DNA from: an uncultured bacterium
Lineage (GTDB): Bacteria; Bacillota; Limnochordia; DTU080; JAAYLA01
Length of the DNA stretch: 37,146 nucleotides
NCBI GenBank assembly: GCA_937983075.1
Contig: CALKAQ010000015.1
Span: forward strand, 1 to 37,146
Direction of reading: 5' to 3'
The translations under genes were made by a program, and so were the position numbers. The notes beneath the pieces were generated by a model. That model was not told the origin of the DNA and made no database searches. It saw only the letters and a list, made by a program, of their open reading frames with translations. Numbering within the stretch: the first letter of the stretch is position 1; every line of letters starts with the position of its first letter. Below, piece after piece: positions 15,757 to 23,494 of the stretch.

Positions 15757-17681
15757 TTTTCCTCCGGATCCAACCGTTTCGTACGAATTTCTTCCACGAT
15801 GCGTTCCACGAAAGCCGCCACGGGCATGGTTCCCAAGTCACCGATCTTGCGGTGGCGCACCGCCACTTCCCCGTCCTCCATTTCGCGCTCACCGACGATG
15901 AGCATGTACGGTATCTTCTGTACCTGAGCTTCCCGAATCTTATATCCGATCTTTTCATTCCGCGTGTCGACTTCAACCCGCACGCCGGCATCCTCCAACT
16001 GTGCCTTGACCTTGTCGGCGTACTCGGCGTGTGCTTGGGTGATCGGCAAAACGCGCACCTGAACCGGGGCGAGCCATGTGGGAAACGCGCCGGCAAAATG
16101 TTCGGTCAAAATGCCGATGAACCGTTCGATCGTCCCAAAAATGGCCCGGTGAATCATAACCGGCCGCTTTTCTTTTCCGTCCTGATCGACATACGTTAAG
16201 TCGAACCGCTGCGGGAATTGAAAATCAAGTTGTACGGTAGCGCATTGCCACGAACGACCTAATGCATCGGTGACGTCGAAATCGAGCTTCGGCCCGTAAA
16301 ACGCCCCGTCTCCCTCATTGATCGTGTACGGCTTGTTGAGTCGTTCCAAAGCGCGGGCAAGCGCAGCTTCAGCCTTATTCCACGTTTCAATGTCGCCGAT
16401 GAAATCGTCGGGACGCGTCGAGAGCTTGATTTGATAAGACATGCCGAAGGTGGAATATACCTCGTCCACAATTTCCAGCACGTCGGCGATTTCGTCTTCG
16501 ATTTGGTCTTCACGCACGAACAAGTGGGCGTCATCTTGGTGGAAGCCGCGCACACGCAGCAGCCCGTGCAGCGTACCCGACAATTCAAACCGAGACAAAG
16601 GACCGTATTCGGCGAGACGGATCGGCAAATCGCGGTACGAGCGCGTACGGTTCTTGTACAGGAGACAGTGGGCCGGACAGTTCATCGGTTTGACCCCCAT
16701 GGTCTCCTCTTCGGTCTCGATGATGAACATGTTCTCGCGGTAATGATCCCAGTGTCCCGACGTCTGCCACAGCTGCGGCCGGAAAATCCATGGCGTGGCG
16801 ACTTCTTCGTAACCGTGGCGTTCTTGAATTTCACGTGAGAAGTTTTCTAAAATCCGATACAGCGTTTGGCCTTTCGGATGCCAAAACGCAAATCCCGGCG
16901 CTTCTTCGCGGAAGCTGAACAAATCGAGTTCCCGTCCCAACTTGCGATGATCCCGGCGAGCGGCTTCTTCGATGCGGTGGAGATATTCTTCCAGTTCCTT
17001 CTTCGTAGGAAACGCCGTGCCGTAGATGCGCTGCAGCATGGGCTGCGACGCGTCACCCCGCCAGTACGCACCCGCAACGGAAAGCAGCTTGAAATGCTTG
17101 AGCCGTCCGGTGCTCGGAACGTGCGGGCCGCGGCACAAGTCGACAAACTCGCCCTGTCTGTATACGGTGATCTCACCGTCTTCAAGTCCTTCGAGCAGTT
17201 CGAGTTTAAAGCGTTCCCCGCTTTCCTCGAAGAGCTTGATGGCGTCTGCTTTTGAAAGCGGTTCTCGCCGAATCGGCAAATTTTCGCTTTGAATTTTTTT
17301 CATTTCCGCTTCGATGCGCGGAAAATCATCCGGAGTAATCTGTACCGGACATTCGATGTCATAATAGAACCCGTTTTCGATCGTCGGCCCGATGGCGAGT
17401 TTCGTCCCGGGATAAAGTCGCTTGAGCGCCTGCGCCATCAAGTGCGCGGTGCTGTGACGGATCGTATCCAAGCCGACGGGCGTTTCCTCCGTAATCACGC
17501 GAAATTCGCTGCGCCCCGGCGGCAGCGGCTCGCTGAGATCAACGACACGACCGTTCACCTCTGCGACGACGGCATCTTTAGCCAGCCGCGGGCTAATGCT
17601 TTGGGCTACCTCTTCAGCGGTTGTTCCCAATGGAAACTCTTTTTCCGATCCATCAGGCAAAACAACTTGCACTGCACTCAT
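15753..17681 (-). CDS. thrS: Threonine--tRNA ligase
   Basis: A class II synthetase of 642 residues, the usual length. It has an N-terminal TGS domain (about 1-64), the editing (SAD) domain with HSTAHLMAQALKR and CRGPHVPSTG, a catalytic core with zinc-binding MNCPAH and FHQDDAHLF, and a C-terminal anticodon-binding domain (from about 535). The ATG at 17681 has AGGAG 9 bases upstream. The open frame extends further upstream only because it runs through the T-box leader. Expression should rise when tRNA-Thr is uncharged. Confidence 0.97.
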   Translation of the reverse strand: MSAVQVVLPDGSEKEFPLGTTAEEVAQSISPRLAKDAVVAEVNGRVVDLSEPLPPGRSEFRVITEETPVGLDTIRHSTAHLMAQALKRLYPGTKLAIGPTIENGFYYDIECPVQITPDDFPRIEAEMKKIQSENLPIRREPLSKADAIKLFEESGERFKLELLEGLEDGEITVYRQGEFVDLCRGPHVPSTGRLKHFKLLSVAGAYWRGDASQPMLQRIYGTAFPTKKELEEYLHRIEEAARRDHRKLGRELDLFSFREEAPGFAFWHPKGQTLYRILENFSREIQERHGYEEVATPWIFRPQLWQTSGHWDHYRENMFIIETEEETMGVKPMNCPAHCLLYKNRTRSYRDLPIRLAEYGPLSRFELSGTLHGLLRVRGFHQDDAHLFVREDQIEDEIADVLEIVDEVYSTFGMSYQIKLSTRPDDFIGDIETWNKAEAALARALERLNKPYTINEGDGAFYGPKLDFDVTDALGRSWQCATVQLDFQFPQRFDLTYVDQDGKEKRPVMIHRAIFGTIERFIGILTEHFAGAFPTWLAPVQVRVLPITQAHAEYADKVKAQLEDAGVRVEVDTRNEKIGYKIREAQVQKIPYMLIVGEREMEDGEVAVRHRKIGDLGTMPVAAFVERIVEEIRTKRLDPEEN

Positions 17682-17744
17682 CGTTTTCATCTCCTCACCA
17701 ACGCTCTTTCGAACAGCCGCTCCAGCACGCTGACCGAAAACAAT

Positions 17745-18003
17745 AAAAAAACGCCCCGTCTTGGGGCGAGGTTGCTCGCGGTTCCACCCAAGTTGGTACA
17801 GTGCCTTGCCTGTACCCACTCGTTGATTCAAGGAGAGGTAACGGTCTCCACCCGGCGCGGCTTACTGAGCAATGAATGGACGCCGTTCGGCCTGCAGCTC
17901 GGAGGGGGTATTCACAGGGGCTCACCGCAGCGGGCTTCCAACCTTTGGCCTCGCCTCTCTGGAGCGGCTGCCGTTCTGCTACTCGTCCTCGTCATCGCCG
18001 TTC
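17745..18003 (-). promoter_or_regulatory. T-box riboswitch, Thr specifier ACC, with terminator
   Basis: The leader has the conserved T-box sequence GGGTGGAACCGCG (17789-17777), which pairs with the NCCA end of uncharged tRNA. Next comes an intrinsic terminator GCCCC/GGGGC with seven Ts (17768-17745). Upstream the stem I features are visible: AGTAGCAG, AGAGAG and a specifier loop with GAATACC. The codon in it, ACC (17909-17907), reads threonine and fits the downstream thrS. Confidence 0.92.
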
Positions 18004-18009
18004 GGGGAC

Positions 18010-18038
18010 ATTGTATCCCGGCATGTACGCTGTGTCAA
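18010..18038 (-). promoter_or_regulatory. Sigma-A promoter of thrS
   Basis: Consensus TTGACA (18038-18033), 17-base spacer, TACAAT (18015-18010). It lies directly after the DUF445 gene, ahead of the T-box. Confidence 0.85.
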
Positions 18039-18049
18039 CCACGTCGGCT

Positions 18050-18658
18050 TCATGTGCCGGAAAGATGCAACACAAGCGCCTGGATGAAGCCAATGACGCC
18101 GCCCAAAACGGCTCCCAACCATTCAATGTAGCGTAGCTCTGTGGAAGCGACTTGGACGACAAGGCGTTCCAATTCATCAAGGTCGAAATCGAGCACCTTT
18201 TGTTCGACGATCTTCGCAATCGGCAAGCCGTCTTGGATTTTCTCCACCATCTTGGCTTCCATTTTTTCCACCAAATCGGCCGTTTCGCGACGTGCGAAAT
18301 CACCGACGTAGCTTTTTACGGCGGACGCGATCGGGCGCGGCACAAATCGGGACAGTGACGCCGAAAGCCGTTCTTCAATATGGTCCGCGACGGCATCGAC
18401 GACTTCTTCTTTGTAACCGTTTTGGATCAGATGGCTGACAAGAACTTCGGACGACATGAGATCTCGTTCAACCGTCTCGCCGATGGAACGAGCAAGGTCG
18501 GCTTGACGCTTCGGCACCAGCCCTTGAATTTGCCAACCGAGCAGAGGAATGCGCAATGGCTGACGCGGATGGAACAGCATGCGTACGGCAACAAGATTCG
18601 TGATCCAACCGATGACCGCACCAATGAAGGTGAGAAAGATCCATCTCCACCACACCAA
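18050..18658 (-). CDS. DUF445 family membrane protein (YheB-like, short form)
   Basis: About 202 residues with a hydrophobic helix at each end: LTFIGAVIGWITNLVAVRMLF near residues 8-28 and GAVLGGVIGFIQALVLHL at the C-terminus. Between them is a charged, helical region that contains the family hallmark FHPRQPLRIPLLGWQIQGLVPKR. Members are widespread in Bacillota and have no settled function. Start: TTG at 18658 or GTG at 18655, both served by AAAGGAGG; I prefer the TTG for spacing (9 bases). A frame upstream to 18838 is open but not family-like. It lies just upstream of the thrS promoter. Confidence 0.8.
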   Translation of the reverse strand: MVWWRWIFLTFIGAVIGWITNLVAVRMLFHPRQPLRIPLLGWQIQGLVPKRQADLARSIGETVERDLMSSEVLVSHLIQNGYKEEVVDAVADHIEERLSASLSRFVPRPIASAVKSYVGDFARRETADLVEKMEAKMVEKIQDGLPIAKIVEQKVLDFDLDELERLVVQVASTELRYIEWLGAVLGGVIGFIQALVLHLSGT

Positions 18659-18742
18659 CCGCGCTCCCCTCCTTTCGTGGCCCGGGCTTTCTGCCGTAGC
18701 TTGCCCATTGCGACGGAAACGCCATGCCAACTCACATAACGT

Positions 18743-18770
18743 ATTATAGCGTAGGCCATGCAACGCAAAA
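18743..18770 (-). promoter_or_regulatory. Possible promoter of the DUF445 gene
   Basis: A perfect TATAAT (18748-18743) lies about 85 bases upstream of the chosen start. The best -35 candidate, TTTTGC at 16 bases (18770-18765), is poor. Confidence 0.35.
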
Positions 18771-18927
18771 CGCTCATCGGCGACATCCAGACAATGAACG
18801 CAGTCCAAGCCGGCGGTCAGCAGGAGCTCTGCCTGCATGAATCCAACAGTAGGGTAAGCGGACGCGGCACACGCTCACTGCAAATGAGAAGAAGTGTCGG
18901 AGAACCGGCATAAGGAGGTCAACACAC

Positions 18928-19383
18928 GTGAGGGCAATCGGGAACCTGCTGTGGATCTTGATGGGCGGGGGCTTGATGGCGCTTCTGTGGTGGATTGCAG
19001 GTATCCTGGCTTTCGTGTCCATCGTCGGGATTCCCTGGGGGCGCGCTTGCTTTACGATAGGAACCTTCACCTTTCTCCCGTTCGGGAGAGAAGCGATCGA
19101 TCGGAAGGTGCTCACCGGAAGAGGCGACCTCGGAACAGGAGCAGCAGGATTCATCGGCAACGTAATTTGGTTTGTCTTAGCCGGGTTTTGGCTTGCCATC
19201 GGACACACTTTGTCAGCGCTGACTTGCATGACTACCATTGTTGGGATTCCTTTCGGAATCCAACACCTGAAGTTGGCCGGAATCTCGATGGCGCCGATTG
19301 GCAAAACAATTGTCACTGTCGAAGTTGCTGATGCGGCAAGAAGAGCTTTCGCAGAAAAATATGTTGATTCTCTCCAAAGATAA
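18928..19383 (+). CDS. YccF domain membrane protein
   Basis: A 151-residue inner-membrane protein with two copies of the YccF repeat. Each copy is a hydrophobic stretch ending in a VGIPWG or VGIPFG motif (FVSIVGIPWGRACFTIG and TTIVGIPFGIQHLKLA) followed by PFG or PIG. Its function is not known in this family. The GTG start has a perfect AAGGAGGT eight bases upstream. It is the only plus-strand gene between the PBP gene and the ku operon, lying divergent from the DUF445 gene and ending at a shared terminator. Confidence 0.82.
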   Translation: MRAIGNLLWILMGGGLMALLWWIAGILAFVSIVGIPWGRACFTIGTFTFLPFGREAIDRKVLTGRGDLGTGAAGFIGNVIWFVLAGFWLAIGHTLSALTCMTTIVGIPFGIQHLKLAGISMAPIGKTIVTVEVADAARRAFAEKYVDSLQR

Positions 19384-19460
19384 TCCGATATCCTCGTTCC
19401 TCACAAAATTTGTCGCACGAAATCCGATTTTGCCCGCCGTGGTCAGCGAGCATATATAGC

Positions 19461-19500
19461 AAAACGCCCTCCGGAAACAAGCTCCAGGAGGGCGTTTTCT
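19461..19500. terminator. Bidirectional terminator between yccF-family gene and tRNA operon
   Basis: AAAACGCCCTCC and GGAGGGCGTTTT flank a short loop, giving a GC-rich stem with A-tract and T-tract on either side. It can end the YccF gene on the plus strand and the four-tRNA operon on the minus strand. Confidence 0.85.
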
Positions 19501-19504
19501 TGAA

Positions 19505-19581
19505 TGGTGGGGAAGCGCGGACTCGAACCGCGGACCTTCACGATGTCAACGTGACGATCTAACCAGCTGATCTACTTCCCC
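19505..19581 (-). tRNA. tRNA-Val (GAC)
   Basis: Cloverleaf by eye: acceptor GGGGAAG/CTTCCCC, D stem GATC/GATC, anticodon stem TCACG/CGTGA with loop TTGACAT (anticodon GAC), T arm with TTCGAGT, encoded CCA end. Last gene of the operon. Confidence 0.95.
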
Positions 19582-19621
19582 GTGTTGAGTGCCGTCATTG
19601 TTAAGCGGCACTCAACCTTGA

Positions 19622-19695
19622 TGGAGGCGGCACCCAGATTCGAACTGGGGATAGAGGTTTTGCAGACCTCCGCCTTACCACTTGGCTATGCCGCC
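19622..19695 (-). tRNA. tRNA-Cys (GCA)
   Basis: Acceptor GGCGGCA/TGCCGCC, anticodon stem GAGGT/ACCTC with loop CTGCAAA (anticodon GCA), T arm with TTCGAAT, discriminator U and encoded CCA. Confidence 0.95.
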
Positions 19696-19718
19696 GAACA
19701 ATGATGATAGAGAAAAAA

Positions 19719-19794
19719 TGGAGCGGGCGACGAGACTCGAACTCGCGACCCCAACCTTGGCAAGGTTGTGCTCTACCAACTGAGCTACGCCCGC
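19719..19794 (-). tRNA. tRNA-Gly (GCC)
   Basis: Acceptor GCGGGCG/CGCCCGC, anticodon stem CAACC/GGTTG with loop TTGCCAA (anticodon GCC), T arm with TTCGAGT, encoded CCA. Confidence 0.95.
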
Positions 19795-19800
19795 ATCAAC

Positions 19801-19876
<76 letters not shown>

Positions 19877-19903
19877 CTATTTTCCAAGGCCGCAACACTT
19901 CTC

Positions 19904-19932
19904 ATTATAACACGGATTGTTAACCATTTCAA
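19904..19932 (-). promoter_or_regulatory. Proximal promoter (P2) of the tRNA operon
   Basis: TTGAAA (19932-19927), 17-base spacer, perfect TATAAT (19909-19904), about 28 bases before tRNA-Phe. Confidence 0.8.
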
Positions 19933-20014
19933 CCCCAAGTGCTTGGCCTTTATTTATTTATTTTTCAACGTGCATCGCTGAATTGCTGCTCCGCAGTTCC
20001 TGACTGCATTAGTC

Positions 20015-20043
20015 ATTTTATGCTCTTTATCCGCCGATGTCAA
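20015..20043 (-). promoter_or_regulatory. Distal promoter (P1), probably of the tRNA operon
   Basis: Consensus TTGACA (20043-20038), 17-base spacer, TAAAAT (20020-20015). It points at the tRNA operon 140 bases away. Between it and P2 are a small GCAGT/ACTGC hairpin and an AAATAAATAAATAAA tract; no coding frame is visible there, so tandem promoters are the simplest reading. Confidence 0.65.
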
Positions 20044-20143
20044 CCCCTTTTCTTAAAAAAATTAACTTACCCTGGAGACAACAGCAAATGGGCTTGCGGC
20101 GGGCAACCGACGGTGCTACACCTTAGTGCGCTCACTCCTTCCG

Positions 20144-20239
20144 CTACTGCAAAAAGACGATGACAAACGCATATCCCATGCTAAAACCAAGCGCCAAGCC
20201 AAACGTAATCAAAAAAGCATAGCCCAACCAGCGCAGCAT
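20144..20239 (-). CDS. Candidate 31-residue membrane peptide
   Basis: In the only sizeable gene-poor gap (19877-20444) a short minus-strand frame encodes a peptide beginning MLRWLGYAFLITFG and continuing LALGFSMGYAFVIVFLQ. It is one hydrophobic helix with a basic start and no charged residue after Arg3. AAGGCGG, one mismatch from a good ribosome site, lies 9 bases before the ATG. A TATAAT is at 20348-20343 on the same strand but has no convincing -35 box. I do not recognise a family. It could be chance, but the purely hydrophobic composition after a basic start and the in-place ribosome site are what one would expect of a real small membrane protein. Confidence 0.4.
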   Translation of the reverse strand: MLRWLGYAFLITFGLALGFSMGYAFVIVFLQ

Positions 20240-20392
20240 GTTCCGCTTCCGCCTTTCGTTGCCCTTCCCGGCCTCGTGAAATTACAGCTCGATGTCGGCG
20301 ACGGTACCTCATTCATCAACTATTCAGCGTGCGCTTGCCATTATTATACCTCTCGGGAACGCATGAAACCATCCTGCCCCTCCCTGGCTCCG

Positions 20393-20418
20393 AAAACGCT
20401 GTACCCCGTGAAACAGCG
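20393..20418 (-). terminator. Terminator of the DNA methyltransferase gene
   Basis: CGCTGT/ACAGCG stem with a 10-base loop, followed on the minus strand by TTTTC, about 25 bases after the methyltransferase stop codon. Confidence 0.55.
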
Positions 20419-20444
20419 AAACCTTGCAGCCAACGGTTCCGAAA

Positions 20445-21329
20445 TTAAGCTTGACTCGGCCTTTCTTCATCCGCCACTTTGAGACCGCCGTTCTTTCTCT
20501 GAGCAAACGTCTTTTCCAACGGTTTCAGGCGTTCACCGTTGAACTCGTCTTGAATGCCTAGACGCCGCAAACCGATTTTAATGTATTTTTCCTCGAGCTC
20601 GATGCCGATGGTCTTTCTCCCGAGCCGCTGCGCTACCGCCGATGTGGTGAATGTCCCAGCAAACGGGTCCAAAACGAGGTCACCCGGATTGCTGCTGGCA
20701 CGAACAATACGCTCCAGAAGGGCTTCAGGTTTTTGTGCAGGATGGTCTTCGTACTCCGGCATGCGATAGCGAACCCGCGGGAACTCCCAAACATTCCCGG
20801 GAACCTTGGTTGAATTGTATACGGCGGGTACAGGCTTGCGATAGTCAATGAGCTTCCTCCGAGCGCCGGTTTTAGCTTCGACACGAATATCATCCGCGTT
20901 GAATGTGTAATTCTTCTCGTCCTTTACCGCAAACAGTATAGGCTCGTACAGAGAACCAAAATGCGTGCGCGCCTGTACCCCAGAACTGTCGTAGTACCAC
21001 ACAATGCGTGATTTAATCGTCATGCGGTTCCTCAGATACAAATCGAGATAGGGCATGCATTGCGTACTGCACATCACGTACATGCTTCCGTTCGGCTTCA
21101 ATTTTTGAATACAAAGGTCAAGCCACCGATAACACCACTTGACGTATTCCTCTTCGGACGGCCATTTGTCGCTGAAGTTGGCAAACCGTTTGCCGATGTT
21201 GTACGGCGGGTCCGCAAAAATGAGGTCAACGGAAGCGTCCGGAATGTAGTCGGTTAACACGTTGAGGGCGTCGCCCCAATATATGAGGTCGCTGCCCTTC
21301 TGAAAAACTGCCACGTCGTTGCCAGTCAT
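20445..21329 (-). CDS. Orphan DNA adenine methyltransferase, YhdJ-like (beta class)
   Basis: A 294-residue S-adenosylmethionine-dependent enzyme predicted to methylate N6 of adenine. Motif IV DPPYNIG (about residue 40) comes before motif I DPFAGTFTTS (about 227), which is the beta-class order. The whole sequence lines up, from memory, with E. coli YhdJ (M.EcoKII), including CSTQCMPYLDL, IKSRIVWYYDSSGVQA, KNYTFNADDI, KVPGNVWEFPRVRY and HPAQKPEALLERI. YhdJ modifies ATGCAT, so that specificity is a reasonable guess. No restriction enzyme gene is adjacent. AGGAGG lies 6 bases before the ATG. It has its own promoter and terminator, and is divergent from the tRNA-Val gene and the ku operon. Confidence 0.9.
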   Translation of the reverse strand: MTGNDVAVFQKGSDLIYWGDALNVLTDYIPDASVDLIFADPPYNIGKRFANFSDKWPSEEEYVKWCYRWLDLCIQKLKPNGSMYVMCSTQCMPYLDLYLRNRMTIKSRIVWYYDSSGVQARTHFGSLYEPILFAVKDEKNYTFNADDIRVEAKTGARRKLIDYRKPVPAVYNSTKVPGNVWEFPRVRYRMPEYEDHPAQKPEALLERIVRASSNPGDLVLDPFAGTFTTSAVAQRLGRKTIGIELEEKYIKIGLRRLGIQDEFNGERLKPLEKTFAQRKNGGLKVADEERPSQA

Positions 21330-21365
21330 ATCGGGCCTCCTAATTTCACTGCACTTTCACAGCCT

Positions 21366-21394
21366 ACAATAGCAGTGGAAGAAATCGTCTTCAA
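21366..21394 (-). promoter_or_regulatory. Probable promoter of the methyltransferase gene
   Basis: TTGAAG (21394-21389), 17-base spacer, TATTGT (21371-21366). CACTGC and GCAGTG form an inverted repeat that overlaps the start region and reaches towards the ribosome site; it could be an operator or a leader hairpin. Confidence 0.5.
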
Positions 21395-21444
21395 GAACGA
21401 GCTCCCTTAAAATAACATTGAATTGCGACATCATCCGTTGCATT

Positions 21445-21473
21445 TGACGTCCAAGCCATTCTCAGATATAATA
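21445..21473 (+). promoter_or_regulatory. Promoter of tRNA-Val (UAC)
   Basis: TTGACG (21445-21450), 17-base spacer, perfect TATAAT (21468-21473), ten bases before the tRNA 5' end. Confidence 0.85.
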
Positions 21474-21483
21474 GGTTCTGCTT

Positions 21484-21560
21484 GCGGGGTTAGCTCAGCT
21501 GGTTAGAGCGCCTGCCTTACAAGCAGGAGGTCATTGGTTCGAGTCCAGTACCCCGCACCA
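21484..21560 (+). tRNA. tRNA-Val (UAC)
   Basis: Acceptor GCGGGGT/ACCCCGC, anticodon stem CCTGC/GCAGG with loop CTTACAA (anticodon TAC), T arm with TTCGAGT, encoded CCA. A single-gene unit with its own promoter and terminator. With the GAC gene at 19505-19581 the window covers valine codons twice. Confidence 0.95.
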
Positions 21561-21567
21561 CACGGAA

Positions 21568-21602
21568 CCCACCATTCAAATGAATGGTGGGCATTTTTGT
21601 TT
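21568..21602 (+). terminator. Terminator of tRNA-Val (UAC)
   Basis: A perfect 10-bp stem CCCACCATTC/GAATGGTGGG with a 4-base loop, followed by CATTTTTGTTTT. Confidence 0.9.
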
Positions 21603-21622
21603 TGGCCTTGAAAAACACTCCA

Positions 21623-21652
21623 GCAAACCGCACTTTCCCATGCTGCATACTA
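21623..21652 (+). promoter_or_regulatory. Sigma-G-like promoter of the ku operon
   Basis: CATACTA (21646-21652) matches the forespore sigma-G -10 consensus. GCAAA, 18 bases upstream (21623-21627), matches four of five positions of the -35 consensus G-H-A-T-R. It is between the tRNA terminator and ku, about 50 bases before the ku start codon. B. subtilis ku and ligD are known members of the sigma-G regulon, which supports the reading. Confidence 0.5.
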
Positions 21653-21704
21653 GTAGCGTTCAAGCGTCGCTCGATTCATCCTAAGAGGGAGCGGAAAAGA
21701 CGCT

Positions 21705-22532
21705 ATGCGCAGCATCTGGAAAGGCTCAATCAGCTTCGGTCTGGTTCATATTCCTATACAGCTCTACACCGCTACTTCTGAGAAACAAGTGCGATTCAAT
21801 CAACTGCACCGAGTTTGCCGTACACCCATTCGCTATGTCAGGCATTGTCCTACGTGCGACATTCCGGTCGAGCCGGAACATATTGTCAAAGGATTTGAAT
21901 ACGAGCCCGACCGTTATGTTCTCATTGAACCGGAGGACCTCGAAACGCTGCCCCTCCCGACCCTGCGCACCATCGACATCTTGCATTTTGTAGATCTGGA
22001 TGAGGTTGATCCGATCTACTTTGGCAAGACGTATTACATCGAACCGCAAGAGCGAGCCGACAAAGCGTATGGGCTTTTATATCAAGCCATGCGTGATGCG
22101 GGCAAAGTAGCCATCGCAAAGGTGGCGCTGCGCAGTAAAGAATCGTTGGCGACCGTCCGGATTTATCGGCACGTACTTGCTCTTGAGCTCATGTACTATC
22201 CCGACGAAATTCGCTCTGTCGACTCGCTGCGCGGCATGCGGGAAGCGCCCCAACCGCGCGAAGCGGAAATGCTCATGGCCCGCCAACTGATTGAAAGCCT
22301 ATCCGTCCCGTTTCAACCGGAACAATATGAAGACGCTTACCGTGAGGCTCTGCTCGCCCGCATACAACAGAAGGCCGGCGAAGATCGTGGCCTTGTTTCC
22401 CCCGACCGCCCGGTCGGAGCTGAAGTTGAAAGCTTGCTGGCTGCGCTCGAAGCGAGCTTGGCGGCGGCGCAGCGGGGCACCGCCCAACAAGAATCTCAGT
22501 CAAACGTGCCGGAGCCAACGCCTGTACGATGA
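21705..22532 (+). CDS. ku: Non-homologous end-joining protein Ku
   Basis: Bacterial Ku forms a ring-shaped homodimer that binds the ends of a DNA double-strand break and recruits LigD. The 275-residue protein begins RSIWKGSISFGLVHIPIQLYTA, the usual opening, and has the CPTCD stretch, KGFEYEPDRYV and the GKTYYIEPQ and YHVL-type VRIYRHVLALELMYYP core. The C-terminal tail after about residue 235 is Ala/Glu/Gln-rich rather than lysine-rich, so the extra DNA-binding tail seen in some Ku proteins is absent. A GAGGGAGC site is about 12 bases before the ATG, rather far. First gene of a three-gene NHEJ operon; its stop codon overlaps the next start (ATGA). Confidence 0.95.
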   Translation: MRSIWKGSISFGLVHIPIQLYTATSEKQVRFNQLHRVCRTPIRYVRHCPTCDIPVEPEHIVKGFEYEPDRYVLIEPEDLETLPLPTLRTIDILHFVDLDEVDPIYFGKTYYIEPQERADKAYGLLYQAMRDAGKVAIAKVALRSKESLATVRIYRHVLALELMYYPDEIRSVDSLRGMREAPQPREAEMLMARQLIESLSVPFQPEQYEDAYREALLARIQQKAGEDRGLVSPDRPVGAEVESLLAALEASLAAAQRGTAQQESQSNVPEPTPVR

Positions 22533-23494
22533 AGCTTCCCCATGTGGTCGAACCGATGCTCGCCGTACCGGGTGACCCTTTTGATTCTGCCAGCCACATT
22601 TTTGAACCCAAATGGGACGGCATTCGGTGCATTGTACACAAGGACGATGCGACAAGCCGGCGCGTGCGCCTGCAAAGCCGAAACCTCCGTGACATCAGCG
22701 CACAGTTTCCTGAGCTGACCCGGTTGACGTATTGGTCGGATCCCGGTCCGTGGATTTTGGACGGTGAAATCGTTTGCCTGGACGACAGCGGACGCCCGTC
22801 CTTCGATCACGTACGTGACCGCCTCCTGCTGAAAAGCGAGCGGAATATTCGCCTGGCTCAAAAGCATAACCCGGCGGTTTTTGTCATTTTTGACGTGTTG
22901 TTTCACCGCGGGCAAAGCGTCATGACCGCCCCGCTGGCAGAGCGCAAGAAGATCATTCAGGACGCTTTCCGTGCCGAACCCGGCGTGCTGGTTTCTCCGT
23001 GGGTTGTGGAACGCGGTTTAACTTATTTTGCCCATCTTGCGGAACAACATTGGGAAGGAATGGTCGCCAAAGACGTCAACAGTCCTTACACGCCCGGGAA
23101 ACGCTCTCTACACTGGATCAAAGTGCGGCGCACGCAGCACGAACGTTTCTACATTGTCGGATGGGTGCCGCGCGGGAAAAACGACATAAGCTCCTTGGCC
23201 CTGGCGCAGCCCACAGGCGAGGCCGTTTCCGACGTATCCCGCTACAAATACGTCGGGCATGTCGGCACCGGTTTGCGCACCAACGAAAGAGAATTCTTGG
23301 CGGCATTCCTCCGGCCCGATCCGAGCATGGCAGAGCGGCTTGAAAATTTACCCACCGGCCGTGAGATCAAAACCACCATATGGACGCGGCCGATCCTGCA
23401 ATGTGAGGTGGAATTTTTGATGTGGACTCGCAGCGGACTCTTACGCCATCCGGTATTTCGACGGCTGTTGCCCCCGACGGCTGATCACCGATGA
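22529..23494 (+). CDS. ATP-dependent DNA ligase, stand-alone LigD ligase domain
   Basis: Seals nicks during end joining. The 321-residue protein consists of an adenylation domain with the nucleophilic lysine in EPKWDGIR (Lys28), motif III FVIFDVLF, motif IV EGMVAKD and motif V WIKVRRT. A C-terminal OB-fold follows, with KYVGHVGTGL and the CEVEFLMWT-type end. This is the ligase module of LigD as a separate protein; the polymerase module is encoded by the next gene, and no phosphoesterase module is present. Start and stop overlap the neighbours by four bases (ATGA), which implies translational coupling and equal amounts. B. subtilis LigD fuses ligase and polymerase in one chain. Confidence 0.93.
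   Translation: MKLPHVVEPMLAVPGDPFDSASHIFEPKWDGIRCIVHKDDATSRRVRLQSRNLRDISAQFPELTRLTYWSDPGPWILDGEIVCLDDSGRPSFDHVRDRLLLKSERNIRLAQKHNPAVFVIFDVLFHRGQSVMTAPLAERKKIIQDAFRAEPGVLVSPWVVERGLTYFAHLAEQHWEGMVAKDVNSPYTPGKRSLHWIKVRRTQHERFYIVGWVPRGKNDISSLALAQPTGEAVSDVSRYKYVGHVGTGLRTNEREFLAAFLRPDPSMAERLENLPTGREIKTTIWTRPILQCEVEFLMWTRSGLLRHPVFRRLLPPTADHR

Noticed and set aside
17682..17831. N-terminal extension of ThrS
   Set aside because: The open frame runs through the T-box and its terminator; the true start at 17681 gives the normal length.
20126..20482. A 118-codon plus-strand frame in the gene-poor gap
   Set aside because: It crosses the methyltransferase terminator and the tail of that gene, has a low-complexity basic start, and no ribosome site. 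The minus-strand 31-residue frame in the same gap is more plausible.
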